Assembly: GCA_020050965.1 (NCBI GenBank)
Contig: JAGVJV010000093.1
Span: 1 to 5,480 of the forward strand
Source of the DNA: Parachlamydiales bacterium
GTDB lineage: Bacteria > Chlamydiota > Chlamydiia > Chlamydiales > Rhabdochlamydiaceae
DNA length: 5,480 nucleotides
Direction of reading: 5' to 3'
Of the stretch, positions 1-5,480 are shown one piece after another. The notes beneath the pieces were generated by a model that had not been told where the DNA came from, ran no database searches, and saw nothing but the letters and a program-made list of their open reading frames with translations. The position numbers and the translations under genes were made by a program. Positions within the stretch are counted from its first letter, which is position 1. Each line of letters opens with the position of its first letter.

Positions 1-13
1 ATGAGCCGATCTT

Positions 14-967
14 ATGGTCCAGGATATTATAAATGATATTTTGAAAAAGGCCTTGGACAAGCAGTCCGCGGAAAAGCTCCCCCTCCTCAACTGGTCTCAA
101 GAAGGCCCTACCACTCTAAAAATTTCTCTATATTGCAATCCCCGCAAAAATGTGGGGATGTTCTTTTTTCAGATGATCAGCAGATGGCTTGTCCCAGGAA
201 AGAATCTGGACATTTCGCTCATTTTTTCAACCGGAGCTGTTTCTCAGGTTATACTCAGTTTGCCAAGTGATATGGAAGTAGCCCTTCGGAATCTCCCATT
301 TCTCGAGAGGGAAATCCTAATTGGGGCACAGTCGGCTTACCATGCACGCAAAATCCTGGAAATGAAAGGGCTAACCATCGACGATAAAACGGTGGTAGTG
401 CAAGAGAGGATCACTCAGCTCGTTCGCCGGTTCCCCAAGGTCTTCGATTACGATATTTTCAGCGAGATGCAGCACTTTCTCGTTTCCATGAAAGGGAGCT
501 TTAAGGCAGACCGGCAACCTTCCGACATCAGCCGGATCATTTTTACGCTCTACCGGTTTCGCAAAGTGATCGAGCAGAAGGATCCTACAAAACGTCATCT
601 TTGTCTGAAACTCAAAAAAACCACCCTTCATACTCCTTTAGGCATCAAAGAGGTCCAATCAATCTTTGTGGGTATGAATTTGCTGAATGAGCATGAGCTT
701 TTTGAGGAGAGGCATCTTTTGTCGGCGCTTGGCAGTTTTAATCCTATCCCAGGTTCTTATTACAATAATGGCCGGGTCTTCTATCTGGAAATCGAGAAAT
801 TTGCCGAGAAACAAGCGCTCGCAACCGAAATTGTGAGCCATATTGAACAGCTCGTTCCGCCGATTTTTATGCCACGCAATGAAGAAGAGGTGATGCGCAA
901 TATTCTCGTCTTAAGCCAGCAGCTTCGCTTCCTGCGCGATATCCCCCAAATGATCATTTCCTTTTAG
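14..967 (+). CDS. Uncharacterised protein, N-terminal part of a gene interrupted by an in-frame TAG
   Basis: I do not recognise the family. The 317-residue product has no visible signal peptide or clear membrane helix; a short hydrophobic patch lies near residues 48-60. Residues 85-160 look mostly helical and charged, residues 180-205 are strongly basic, and residues 245-260 (GSYYNNGRVFYLEIEK) look like a conserved core segment. The ATG at 14 is the first start after an in-frame TGA at 2-4; no good ribosome binding site precedes it. The frame ends at TAG 965-967 directly after PQMIISF, but continues open in the same frame to 1654, so this is most likely the N-terminal 58% of one protein of about 546 residues. 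Location upstream of rpe suggests a chlamydial conserved hypothetical; that lineage assignment is inference. It may be a decayed gene, a read-through gene or a base-call artefact. Confidence 0.7.
   Translation: MVQDIINDILKKALDKQSAEKLPLLNWSQEGPTTLKISLYCNPRKNVGMFFFQMISRWLVPGKNLDISLIFSTGAVSQVILSLPSDMEVALRNLPFLEREILIGAQSAYHARKILEMKGLTIDDKTVVVQERITQLVRRFPKVFDYDIFSEMQHFLVSMKGSFKADRQPSDISRIIFTLYRFRKVIEQKDPTKRHLCLKLKKTTLHTPLGIKEVQSIFVGMNLLNEHELFEERHLLSALGSFNPIPGSYYNNGRVFYLEIEKFAEKQALATEIVSHIEQLVPPIFMPRNEEEVMRNILVLSQQLRFLRDIPQMIISF
965..967 (+). other. In-frame amber (TAG) codon splitting one long reading frame
   Basis: The codons before (PQMIISF) and after (EQTDTELCFTVILVRLL) TAG are in the same frame, with no other stop between 14 and 1652. 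The flanking residues read like two strands of a beta hairpin, as expected within one folded domain. A single substitution from GAG, AAG or CAG would produce the stop; a frameshift is not needed to explain it. Confidence 0.85.
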
Positions 968-997
968 GAACAGACCGATACGGAACTCTGTTTCACT

Positions 998-1654
998 GTG
1001 ATTCTAGTCCGCCTTCTCCATCCAGAATGCCGCCCAATTGAAGAACTTTTCCGGTTTTCGATTGATCGAGTAAAGGTCGTGGGACAGCTCCGGCGAAAAG
1101 TCTCAAAGGAAGCAGTCGTAATGCGCGCGCGCTTTGCAAGTGAAAAATTTATGCGAGAAGACTATTCAATTGATCTTTTTGCCGCCCGCCTACATCTGGT
1201 GAAAGAAATTGAGTCGGCCATTGGAGAGGTGCGAGATTATAATGGTGGAATGATCTTAAAGCAGAGTGAGAATTTCCAAAGACTGAAGAAATTGCTAGGA
1301 AAATTGGCCAACAAACACGCCCTTTTGCTCCAAAATTTTTTCCATGCGATTATGCCCGCACACCTCAGCACGACACTCGATCCCCATTTACTCCGTATCC
1401 TTTTTTCAATGTTGCTTGAAGCGCAGATGGGACATTTAAAATCGAAAAGAGCAAATGACTATCTGTTTGTGATGATTAAGAGCAGCGAACCTATATCTAA
1501 GCAGGCAACTCCATCAAATGATCTTTTGACAGTCGAAATGCAGATCCAGGACTCGTTCTATCGGGGTTACATTTTTCTCGACCCCAACCTAGACCGGCAA
1601 AATACCTTCCTCTTGACTTTTGAAGAAAATCATTCATACTTGGGGCGTGACTAA
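998..1654 (+). CDS. Uncharacterised protein, C-terminal part of the interrupted gene
   Basis: This is the continuation of the frame that is stopped at 965-967. Coding character actually begins at 968 (EQTDTELCFT precedes the GTG at 998), so GTG 998 is only the first possible restart codon and has no convincing ribosome binding site. From 998 the product has 218 residues; counted from 968 it has 228. It looks largely helical and charged: residues 33-60 are rich in Lys and Arg, and residues 60-110 (from the segment FMREDYSIDLFAARL onward) look like long helices. A mixed strand region near the end (TVEMQIQDSFYRGYIFL) may close the fold. No known motif is recognised. It ends at TAA 1652-1654, overlapping the likely rpe start by 8 bases, which suggests that it was co-translated with rpe when intact. 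Confidence 0.6.
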   Translation: MILVRLLHPECRPIEELFRFSIDRVKVVGQLRRKVSKEAVVMRARFASEKFMREDYSIDLFAARLHLVKEIESAIGEVRDYNGGMILKQSENFQRLKKLLGKLANKHALLLQNFFHAIMPAHLSTTLDPHLLRILFSMLLEAQMGHLKSKRANDYLFVMIKSSEPISKQATPSNDLLTVEMQIQDSFYRGYIFLDPNLDRQNTFLLTFEENHSYLGRD

Positions 1655-2351
1655 GAAAAAATGGCCTAATATCATTGAGCCGTCGATCCTGTCTGGGGAT
1701 TTTGGCAATTTAGCTGAAGAGGCAAAACGTGTCGAACAGGCCGGCGCCGATGCAATCCACATTGATATCATGGATGGCCATTTCGTTCCCAACTTGACTT
1801 TGGGACCTCGGGCCGTATCAGCGATCAACCGGTCAACAGATTTATTTTTAGACGTCCATATCATGATCTATAACCCGTTTGACTATGTTGAAAGGCTAGT
1901 TGAGGCAGGTGCAGACAGGATCACGTTCCATTTCGAAGCTACCGAGGATGTCGATGAGGTTCTAGCTTATATCCGCAAATGCAATGTCGAAGCGGGCCTC
2001 GCCTTTCGCCCCGAAACCAGCCCCTCTTTCATTCCCCAATTTTTGGACAAATGCGATCTGATCTTGATCATGACGGTCAATCCGGGATTTGGCGGACAGG
2101 CATTTATGTCCGACATGCTCGAGAAAATTACATACACTAGGCAGACGATCGATAAGCTCCAAATTCGCAAAGGGGGAGTCAAAGGCGATCCCAACGAGAC
2201 ACCTCCCTTTAATCTCCAAGTTGATGGGGGAATCGACGATAAAACAGCTAAGCTATGTGCCGAGGCCGGAGCGAATGTTTTTGTTTCTGGAACCTTTCTC
2301 TTCGGGGCTCCTGAAATGGCGTCGAGGATAAAATTGTTGAGGAATTTATGA
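1647..2351 (+). CDS. rpe: Ribulose-phosphate 3-epimerase
   Basis: Interconverts D-ribulose 5-phosphate and D-xylulose 5-phosphate in the cytosolic pentose phosphate pathway, by a metal-dependent TIM-barrel mechanism. Numbering from GTG 1647 gives 234 residues: PSIL at 12-15, the IHIDIMDGHFVPNLTLGP signature at 37-54 with metal ligand H38 and catalytic D40, H71 in the VHIMIY strand, the MTVNPGFGGQ phosphate-loop region at 142-151, and QVDGGID with catalytic D193. All expected active-site residues are present. An extra loop rich in Gly and Pro lies at about 173-188, before QVDGGI. GTG 1647 puts PSIL at the usual distance from the N-terminus; TTG 1620 would add nine residues and deepen the overlap with the upstream gene. 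Neither start has a strong ribosome binding site, so coupling to upstream translation is likely. It shares an ATGA junction with yvcK. Confidence 0.96.
   Translation: MTKKKWPNIIEPSILSGDFGNLAEEAKRVEQAGADAIHIDIMDGHFVPNLTLGPRAVSAINRSTDLFLDVHIMIYNPFDYVERLVEAGADRITFHFEATEDVDEVLAYIRKCNVEAGLAFRPETSPSFIPQFLDKCDLILIMTVNPGFGGQAFMSDMLEKITYTRQTIDKLQIRKGGVKGDPNETPPFNLQVDGGIDDKTAKLCAEAGANVFVSGTFLFGAPEMASRIKLLRNL
2339..2342 (+). promoter_or_regulatory. Ribosome binding site for yvcK
   Basis: GAGG followed by a five-base spacer (AATTT) before ATG 2348. It lies inside the last codons of rpe and supports the ATGA start-stop overlap as the true start. Confidence 0.65.
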
Positions 2352-3337
2352 CTAGAGTCGTCGTGATCGGGGGTGGGACAGGCAATTTTGCGGTCCTAAG
2401 CGGGCTAAAAAATTATCCTGTAGATCTAAGTGCGATCGTATCGATGGCCGATGATGGGGGCAGCACTGGAATTTTGCGCGATGAATTGGGAGTTTTGCCT
2501 CCAGGTGATGTGCGGCAATGTTTGGTCGCATTGTCTAATTCATCAAGTCTGATGAGAAGCTTAGTGAACTATCGCTTTGAGAATGGGGGGCTGGGGGGCC
2601 ACAGTTTTGGCAATCTGCTGCTGTCTGCGCTTGAAAAAGTAACAGGCAGCTTCGAAAAAGCGGTCGAGGAGATGGGACGCATTTTGTTCATCAAGGGCAA
2701 AGTGATTCCGGTGACCACCCACCAAGTGCGGCTAAAAATGATTCTGAACACTGGGGAATTTTTAGACGGGGAGAAAGAAATCTACCTTTCTAAGGAGATC
2801 GACCAGGGGTATAAAAAAATCTATCTCGAGCCCTATCCTGAGGCTAATCCTCATGCGATCGATGAGATTGGTAAGGCTGATTACATTATTTTAGGACCAG
2901 GAGGATTGCACACTTCGCTGATCCCTAATCTGCTAGTCGAGGGGATTAGTCAAGCGCTGCTCGATTCCAGGGCAAAGAAAATCTTTGTCGGCAATTTGAT
3001 GAATCGACGGGGGCAGACCACTGGTTATAAAACCAGCCACTATTTAAATGAGGTCACCCAGTTTTTAGGAGAGGATATTTTTGATCACATTTTGGTCAAT
3101 ATCCAGAGTCCACCCGAGGAACTCCTCGATGTCTATGCCGAAGAGGGGACGCTAGTCGAAAACGATCTCGATGACGAGCGGGTGATCACTGCACAGTTGC
3201 TGGGGACTGTTGGCGAGGGAGTGAAATCAGATCTGCTGAAGCGGAATCTGATTCGACACGACCCTGAAAAATTGGCCGAAGAATTGATGAAGATCGTAGG
3301 CGCTGAGGAGTTAATGAAGAGTGTTGGTAGTATTTGA
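2348..3337 (+). CDS. yvcK: YvcK/CofD-like gluconeogenesis factor family protein
   Basis: A 329-residue member of the UPF0052/YvcK family, related to CofD transferases. Bacillus YvcK binds UDP-N-acetylglucosamine and is needed for growth on gluconeogenic carbon sources and for normal cell shape; whether that holds here is inference. Sequence marks are the N-terminal Rossmann-like glycine loop GGGTG at 8-12, ADDGGSTG at 34-41, PPGDVRQCLVALS at 51-63, GHSFGNLLL at 84-92, LGPGGLHTSLIPNLLV at 182-197 and NLMNRRGQTTGY at 216-227, all in family order. The usual GPGSLYTS motif is GPGGLHTS here. Length is normal. The C-terminus ends in a nine-residue tandem repeat (AEELMKIVG, AEELMKSVG). The start overlaps the rpe stop as ATGA and the end overlaps the HAD gene by 17 bases. 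It lacks the rapZ and whiA neighbours seen in Bacillus. Confidence 0.93.
   Translation: MTRVVVIGGGTGNFAVLSGLKNYPVDLSAIVSMADDGGSTGILRDELGVLPPGDVRQCLVALSNSSSLMRSLVNYRFENGGLGGHSFGNLLLSALEKVTGSFEKAVEEMGRILFIKGKVIPVTTHQVRLKMILNTGEFLDGEKEIYLSKEIDQGYKKIYLEPYPEANPHAIDEIGKADYIILGPGGLHTSLIPNLLVEGISQALLDSRAKKIFVGNLMNRRGQTTGYKTSHYLNEVTQFLGEDIFDHILVNIQSPPEELLDVYAEEGTLVENDLDDERVITAQLLGTVGEGVKSDLLKRNLIRHDPEKLAEELMKIVGAEELMKSVGSI
3275..3328 (+). repeat. Two tandem 27-base units at the yvcK 3' end
   Basis: Units 3275-3301 and 3302-3328 encode AEELMKIVG and AEELMKSVG. They match at 19 of 27 bases and 8 of 9 residues. Six of the eight differences are synonymous third-position changes; the other two are in one codon (ATC to AGT). 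The second unit contains both the GAGGAG ribosome binding site and the GTG start of the next gene. Confidence 0.75.
3305..3310 (+). promoter_or_regulatory. Ribosome binding site for the HAD hydrolase gene
   Basis: GAGGAG, ten bases before GTG 3321. It fixes the start choice together with in-frame TAA 3312-3314 and TGA 3315-3317, which exclude any earlier start. Confidence 0.65.
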
Positions 3338-3968
3338 TCTTGATGATACTCTCATTGAAACTTCAAAGTGTTTAACGCCTCTCTATTTGCAGATAGCGTA
3401 CGACGCAATGGGTCTGGAAGGGACGTTTGAGGAGCTTACTGCGATCAATGAAAAAGCGCTAACTTCTCGGATTGCCTTGAGAGAATTTTGGGGCAGATAT
3501 TCCAATAAAGAAGAAATTTTGCAAGAAGGGCTCAACGCACTAAAAACGGCGCTGCCAGCTGATGCTAAGATCGATCCTGTTCCCGGTGCTAAGGAAGTGC
3601 TAGATGCGCTGCAAGTACATCACACTCTGGCTCTTGTGACAGCCGGTCATCAGCAGCTCCAATTTCAGAAGATGGAAAAAGCTGGTATTCAACCTGAGCA
3701 ATTTAGTAAAATTATCGTGAGCACAGGCGCTAGTAAAAAATTGGATTACCAAAATGTGCTCAGCGAGTTAAACTTTGACCCCAGTAATGCGATTGTCTGT
3801 GGCGATCGGGTGGAGGTTGATTTGACGCCCGCGAAAGAGCTCGGTATCTACACGGTCCATTTTCAAAATGGACGAGGGAAAATACACACTGAGCCGAAAG
3901 AGAGTGTCGATTTAACGATTAAAACACTTAAAGAATTGCAAGAGGTCTTTGTCAAACATGAAAGCTAA
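3321..3968 (+). CDS. HAD-superfamily hydrolase, phosphatase-like
   Basis: A 215-residue haloacid dehalogenase-fold protein, probably a cytosolic Mg-dependent phosphatase acting on a small phosphorylated metabolite. Motif I is FDLDDT with nucleophile D6 and acid/base D8; motif II is LVTAGH with T107; motif III lysine is K139 or K140 in GASKKLDYQN; motif IV is CGDRVEVDLTPAKELG with D162 and D167. About 75 residues between motifs I and II form a helical C1-type cap. The full motif set argues for an active enzyme. The substrate cannot be told from sequence; phosphoglycolate- or sugar-phosphate-type phosphatases are the nearest pattern, and the neighbouring rpe and yvcK make a sugar phosphate plausible but unproven. 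The GTG start is forced by upstream in-frame stops. It overlaps yvcK by 17 bases and efp by 11 bases, so coupled translation is expected. Confidence 0.9.
   Translation: MLVVFDLDDTLIETSKCLTPLYLQIAYDAMGLEGTFEELTAINEKALTSRIALREFWGRYSNKEEILQEGLNALKTALPADAKIDPVPGAKEVLDALQVHHTLALVTAGHQQLQFQKMEKAGIQPEQFSKIIVSTGASKKLDYQNVLSELNFDPSNAIVCGDRVEVDLTPAKELGIYTVHFQNGRGKIHTEPKESVDLTIKTLKELQEVFVKHES
3941..3945 (+). promoter_or_regulatory. Possible ribosome binding site for efp
   Basis: AGAGG inside the HAD gene, twelve bases before ATG 3958. The spacer is long, but it is only three bases from TTG 3949, which favours the ATG over the TTG as start. Confidence 0.4.
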
Positions 3969-4530
3969 AGCTCCAATGACGAGCAATCAAATTACTCCGG
4001 GGATCATGATCTCCATCGATAAAAATATTTATCGAGTAGAATCGGCTGTGAAGGTGACAGTTCCAAAGGGAACCCCCTTCATCAAGACGAAGCTCAAAGA
4101 CATCATGACCGATGAGACTATCGAGAAGAACTTCAAGGAAGGACAAGAGGTCCAAGAGGTGATGCTCGATGAACATAGTCTCGAGTTTCTCTATATAGAA
4201 GGAAAAGACTATCTATTTCTTGACACAGGCAACTTGGAAAAGGTGTTTGTCCCCAAGAATATCATTGGCGACAAGGTCAACTACATCAAAGAAGGGATCG
4301 AAGTCAAAGCGATGTTTTATGGGGATTCGATCTTCTCCATCGAGCTGCCTCAGTTCCTCGAACTCATGGTGGTGAAGACTGAAAACATTGAAGCGGGCCC
4401 TCAAGTGACGAACGCAACAAAGTACTGTTATTTGGAAACTGGAGCAAAAATTGAAGCGCCGCTCTTCATTGAAACGGGCGATATTGTGAAGGTGGATACA
4501 ACAACAAATGAATTTATCCAAAGGTTGTAA
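3958..4530 (+). CDS. efp: Elongation factor P, chlamydial EF-P1 type
   Basis: EF-P binds ribosomes stalled at consecutive prolines, between the P and E sites, and promotes peptide bond formation. From ATG 3958 the protein has 190 residues, normal for the family, with the three beta-barrel layout: the N-terminal KOW-like domain about 8-67, the middle OB domain about 70-128 and the C-terminal OB domain about 132-190, including the final IETGDIVKVDT-EFIQRL signature. The tip lysine is K37 in VPKGTPF, aligning with E. coli K34 in PGKGQAF, so the functional position is kept though its surroundings differ. Segments such as FLYIEGKDYLFLDTGN and FSIELPQFLELMVVKT resemble C. trachomatis CT122 as I remember it, rather than the more standard second paralogue. 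TTG 3949 is an alternative start adding three residues. It overlaps the HAD gene by 11 bases and precedes accB by 3. Confidence 0.95.
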   Translation: MKAKAPMTSNQITPGIMISIDKNIYRVESAVKVTVPKGTPFIKTKLKDIMTDETIEKNFKEGQEVQEVMLDEHSLEFLYIEGKDYLFLDTGNLEKVFVPKNIIGDKVNYIKEGIEVKAMFYGDSIFSIELPQFLELMVVKTENIEAGPQVTNATKYCYLETGAKIEAPLFIETGDIVKVDTTTNEFIQRL

Positions 4531-4533
4531 TTT

Positions 4534-5001
4534 ATGGACATGAAGTCAATTAAAGAATTGATGGCCTCGATGGAAAAATCGGGCCTCAAAAAAGTGCGCA
4601 TCAAAGAGGAAAAAGGGTTTGAGATTGAGCTGGAAAGAGAAGTAGAGCCGCAGCCTCAGCAGGTTGTGCACCGACCAGAACCGGCTCATTATCATCCTCC
4701 CCATCCGCATCCACATCCTCACCATCGTCCAGCCGCAGAAGAAGAGAAGAAAGTGGAGAAAAAAGAGGGGGTCTTTATCACCTCTCCCATGGTGGGAACG
4801 TACTACGCAGCAGCCTCTCCTGATGATCAGCCTTATGTGAAGGTCGGCGATAAAGTCGAAGAAGATACTGTTGTTTGCATCATCGAAGCGATGAAGGTGA
4901 TGAATGAAGTTAAGGCTGGGAAAAAAGGGAAAATTGCCGAAGTGCTCCTCAGCAATTCAGACCCTGTTGAGTTTGGAACAAATCTCTTTCGGATTGTATG
5001 A
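4534..5001 (+). CDS. accB: Acetyl-CoA carboxylase biotin carboxyl carrier protein
   Basis: Carries the biotin that shuttles CO2 between biotin carboxylase (AccC) and carboxyltransferase (AccA/AccD) in malonyl-CoA formation, the first step of fatty acid synthesis. The 155-residue product has a short N-terminal helical region (1-38), a linker and a C-terminal biotinyl domain (about 79-155). The biotin site is EAMKVMNEV with K121, and SPMVGTYY at 84-91 starts the domain. The linker at 46-66 is dominated by His and Pro, with eight His between 46 and 64, followed by a charged Glu/Lys stretch; the family usually has Ala/Pro here. ATG 4534 follows an AAGG at 4521-4524 with a nine-base spacer; ATG 4540 is a less likely alternative. 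The stop overlaps the accC start as ATGA, the classic accB-accC coupling. Confidence 0.97.
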   Translation: MDMKSIKELMASMEKSGLKKVRIKEEKGFEIELEREVEPQPQQVVHRPEPAHYHPPHPHPHPHHRPAAEEEKKVEKKEGVFITSPMVGTYYAAASPDDQPYVKVGDKVEEDTVVCIIEAMKVMNEVKAGKKGKIAEVLLSNSDPVEFGTNLFRIV

Positions 5002-5480
5002 AGAAGATACTTATAGCTAACCGAGGCGAAATCGCCGTCAGAATCATCAGAGCCTGTCACGACTTAGGGATCAAAGCTGTCGCTGTCTATTCACAGGCAG
5101 ATACAGAGGCGCTCCATGTCCTCAATGCCGATGAGGCGATCTGCATCGGGGAAGCCGCTTCCCAAAAATCGTATTTGAAAATCGCCAACATCCTCTCAGC
5201 CTGCGAAATCACCGGCGCAGATGCAATCCATCCTGGGTTTGGCTTCTTGAGTGAAAATGCAGGATTTGCCTCGATCTGCGAGAGCTGTGGGATCAACTTC
5301 ATCGGCCCCTCCCATCAGGCAATCTCTCTACTGGGCGACAAAGCTGAGGCCAAAGCGATTGCGAAAAGCGTCAAATGCCCGGTGATTCCTGGCTCCGATG
5401 GAATTGTAGAAAATGTGCAAGAAGGGCTAAAAGTAGCCGAAAAATTGGGATTTCCGATCTTCATCAAGGCCACTGCCGGC
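4998..5480 (+). CDS. accC: Biotin carboxylase, N-terminal part (cut by window end)
   Basis: ATP-dependent carboxylation of the biotin on AccB, using bicarbonate. The frame opens at ATG 4998, overlapping the accB TGA, and stays open for 161 codons to the window edge; the complete enzyme is normally about 450 residues, so roughly two thirds lies outside. Visible marks are the start KKILIANRGEIAVRIIRA (2-19), the biotin carboxylase N-domain segment DAIHPGFGFLSENAGFA (75-91), IGPS at 102-105, LLGDKAEAK with K115 (matching E. coli K116), IPGSDG at 130-135, and FIKATAG at 155-161 with K157 (matching ATP-binding K159) just before the expected glycine-rich loop. HPGFGFLSEN replaces the commoner HPGYGFLSEN. 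There is no obvious separate ribosome binding site, consistent with translational coupling to accB. Confidence 0.97.
   Translation, partial: MKKILIANRGEIAVRIIRACHDLGIKAVAVYSQADTEALHVLNADEAICIGEAASQKSYLKIANILSACEITGADAIHPGFGFLSENAGFASICESCGINFIGPSHQAISLLGDKAEAKAIAKSVKCPVIPGSDGIVENVQEGLKVAEKLGFPIFIKATAG

Noticed and set aside
1..36. Short frame ATG AGC CGA ... TGA coding for 11 residues at the window start
   Set aside because: It may be the tail of an upstream gene in frame 1, or the TGA at 2-4 may end an upstream gene in frame 2; too little sequence is visible to support either.
371..841. Antisense frames at 371-631 and 659-841
   Set aside because: Short, opposite the better-supported + strand frame, with no recognisable domain.
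1620..1646. TTG 1620 as start of rpe
   Set aside because: No ribosome binding site precedes it, and it adds nine residues not expected before the PSIL motif; GTG 1647 fits the family length better, though not decisively.
2089..2331. 80-residue + strand frame with a CPTC motif inside rpe
   Set aside because: It lies fully inside the well-conserved rpe coding frame; the Cys pair is a by-product of the rpe codons.
2585..2598. Two G6 runs (GGGGGGCTGGGGGG) as a possible G-quadruplex or slippage site
   Set aside because: They encode the family-conserved glycine stretch of YvcK in the correct frame, and only two G runs are present close together; no frame disruption follows.
3949..3957. TTG 3949 as start of efp
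   Set aside because: It is a weak start codon only three bases from the purine-rich AGAGG; ATG 3958 gives the normal EF-P length.
4213..4521. 102-residue antisense frame opposite efp
   Set aside because: It is a shadow of efp, rich in His, Phe and Cys as expected from reverse complements of its Glu/Lys codons, with no motif or start signal.
14..5480. tRNA, rRNA, CRISPR, insertion sequence, riboswitch or rho-independent terminator
   Set aside because: No cloverleaf, spaced direct repeats, terminal inverted repeats or hairpin plus T-run was seen, and there is no intergenic space to hold them.

Overview
The window looks like a compact, single-strand housekeeping cluster from a member of the Chlamydiae, probably an environmental (non-Chlamydia) lineage. 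Two things point there. The order rpe, efp, accB, accC matches the Chlamydia trachomatis order CT121-CT122-CT123-CT124 as I recall it. The elongation factor P is also the divergent chlamydial EF-P1 type rather than the standard one. Base composition looks near-balanced by eye, which would be high for Protochlamydia-like organisms, but I did not calculate it and do not name a genus.

Layout, all on the + strand: (1) 14-1654, a large protein of unknown function whose reading frame is cut by one in-frame TAG at 965-967; the frame stays open on both sides, giving a 317-residue part and a 228-codon part. (2) 1647-2351, ribulose-phosphate 3-epimerase (rpe). (3) 2348-3337, a YvcK/CofD-like gluconeogenesis-factor family protein. 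(4) 3321-3968, a HAD-superfamily phosphatase-like hydrolase. (5) 3958-4530, elongation factor P. (6) 4534-5001, biotin carboxyl carrier protein (accB). (7) 4998-5480, the first 161 codons of biotin carboxylase (accC), running off the window end.

From the unknown gene onward, neighbouring genes overlap or are separated by at most 3 bases. There is no intergenic space for an internal terminator, and I see no convincing promoter, so the cluster probably forms one transcript with translational coupling. The start of the transcript lies upstream of the window. No RNA gene, mobile element, CRISPR array or attachment site was seen.

The genes cover carbon flow through the pentose phosphate pathway (rpe), a UDP-sugar-binding regulator family (yvcK), an unassigned small-molecule phosphatase, translation of proline-rich stretches (efp), and the first step of fatty acid synthesis (accB, accC: biotin carrier and carboxylase halves of acetyl-CoA carboxylase). 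The most notable points are the amber stop in the unknown gene, the yvcK-HAD pair sitting between rpe and efp, a nine-codon tandem repeat at the yvcK end that contains the HAD gene's start signals, and a histidine-proline linker in AccB.
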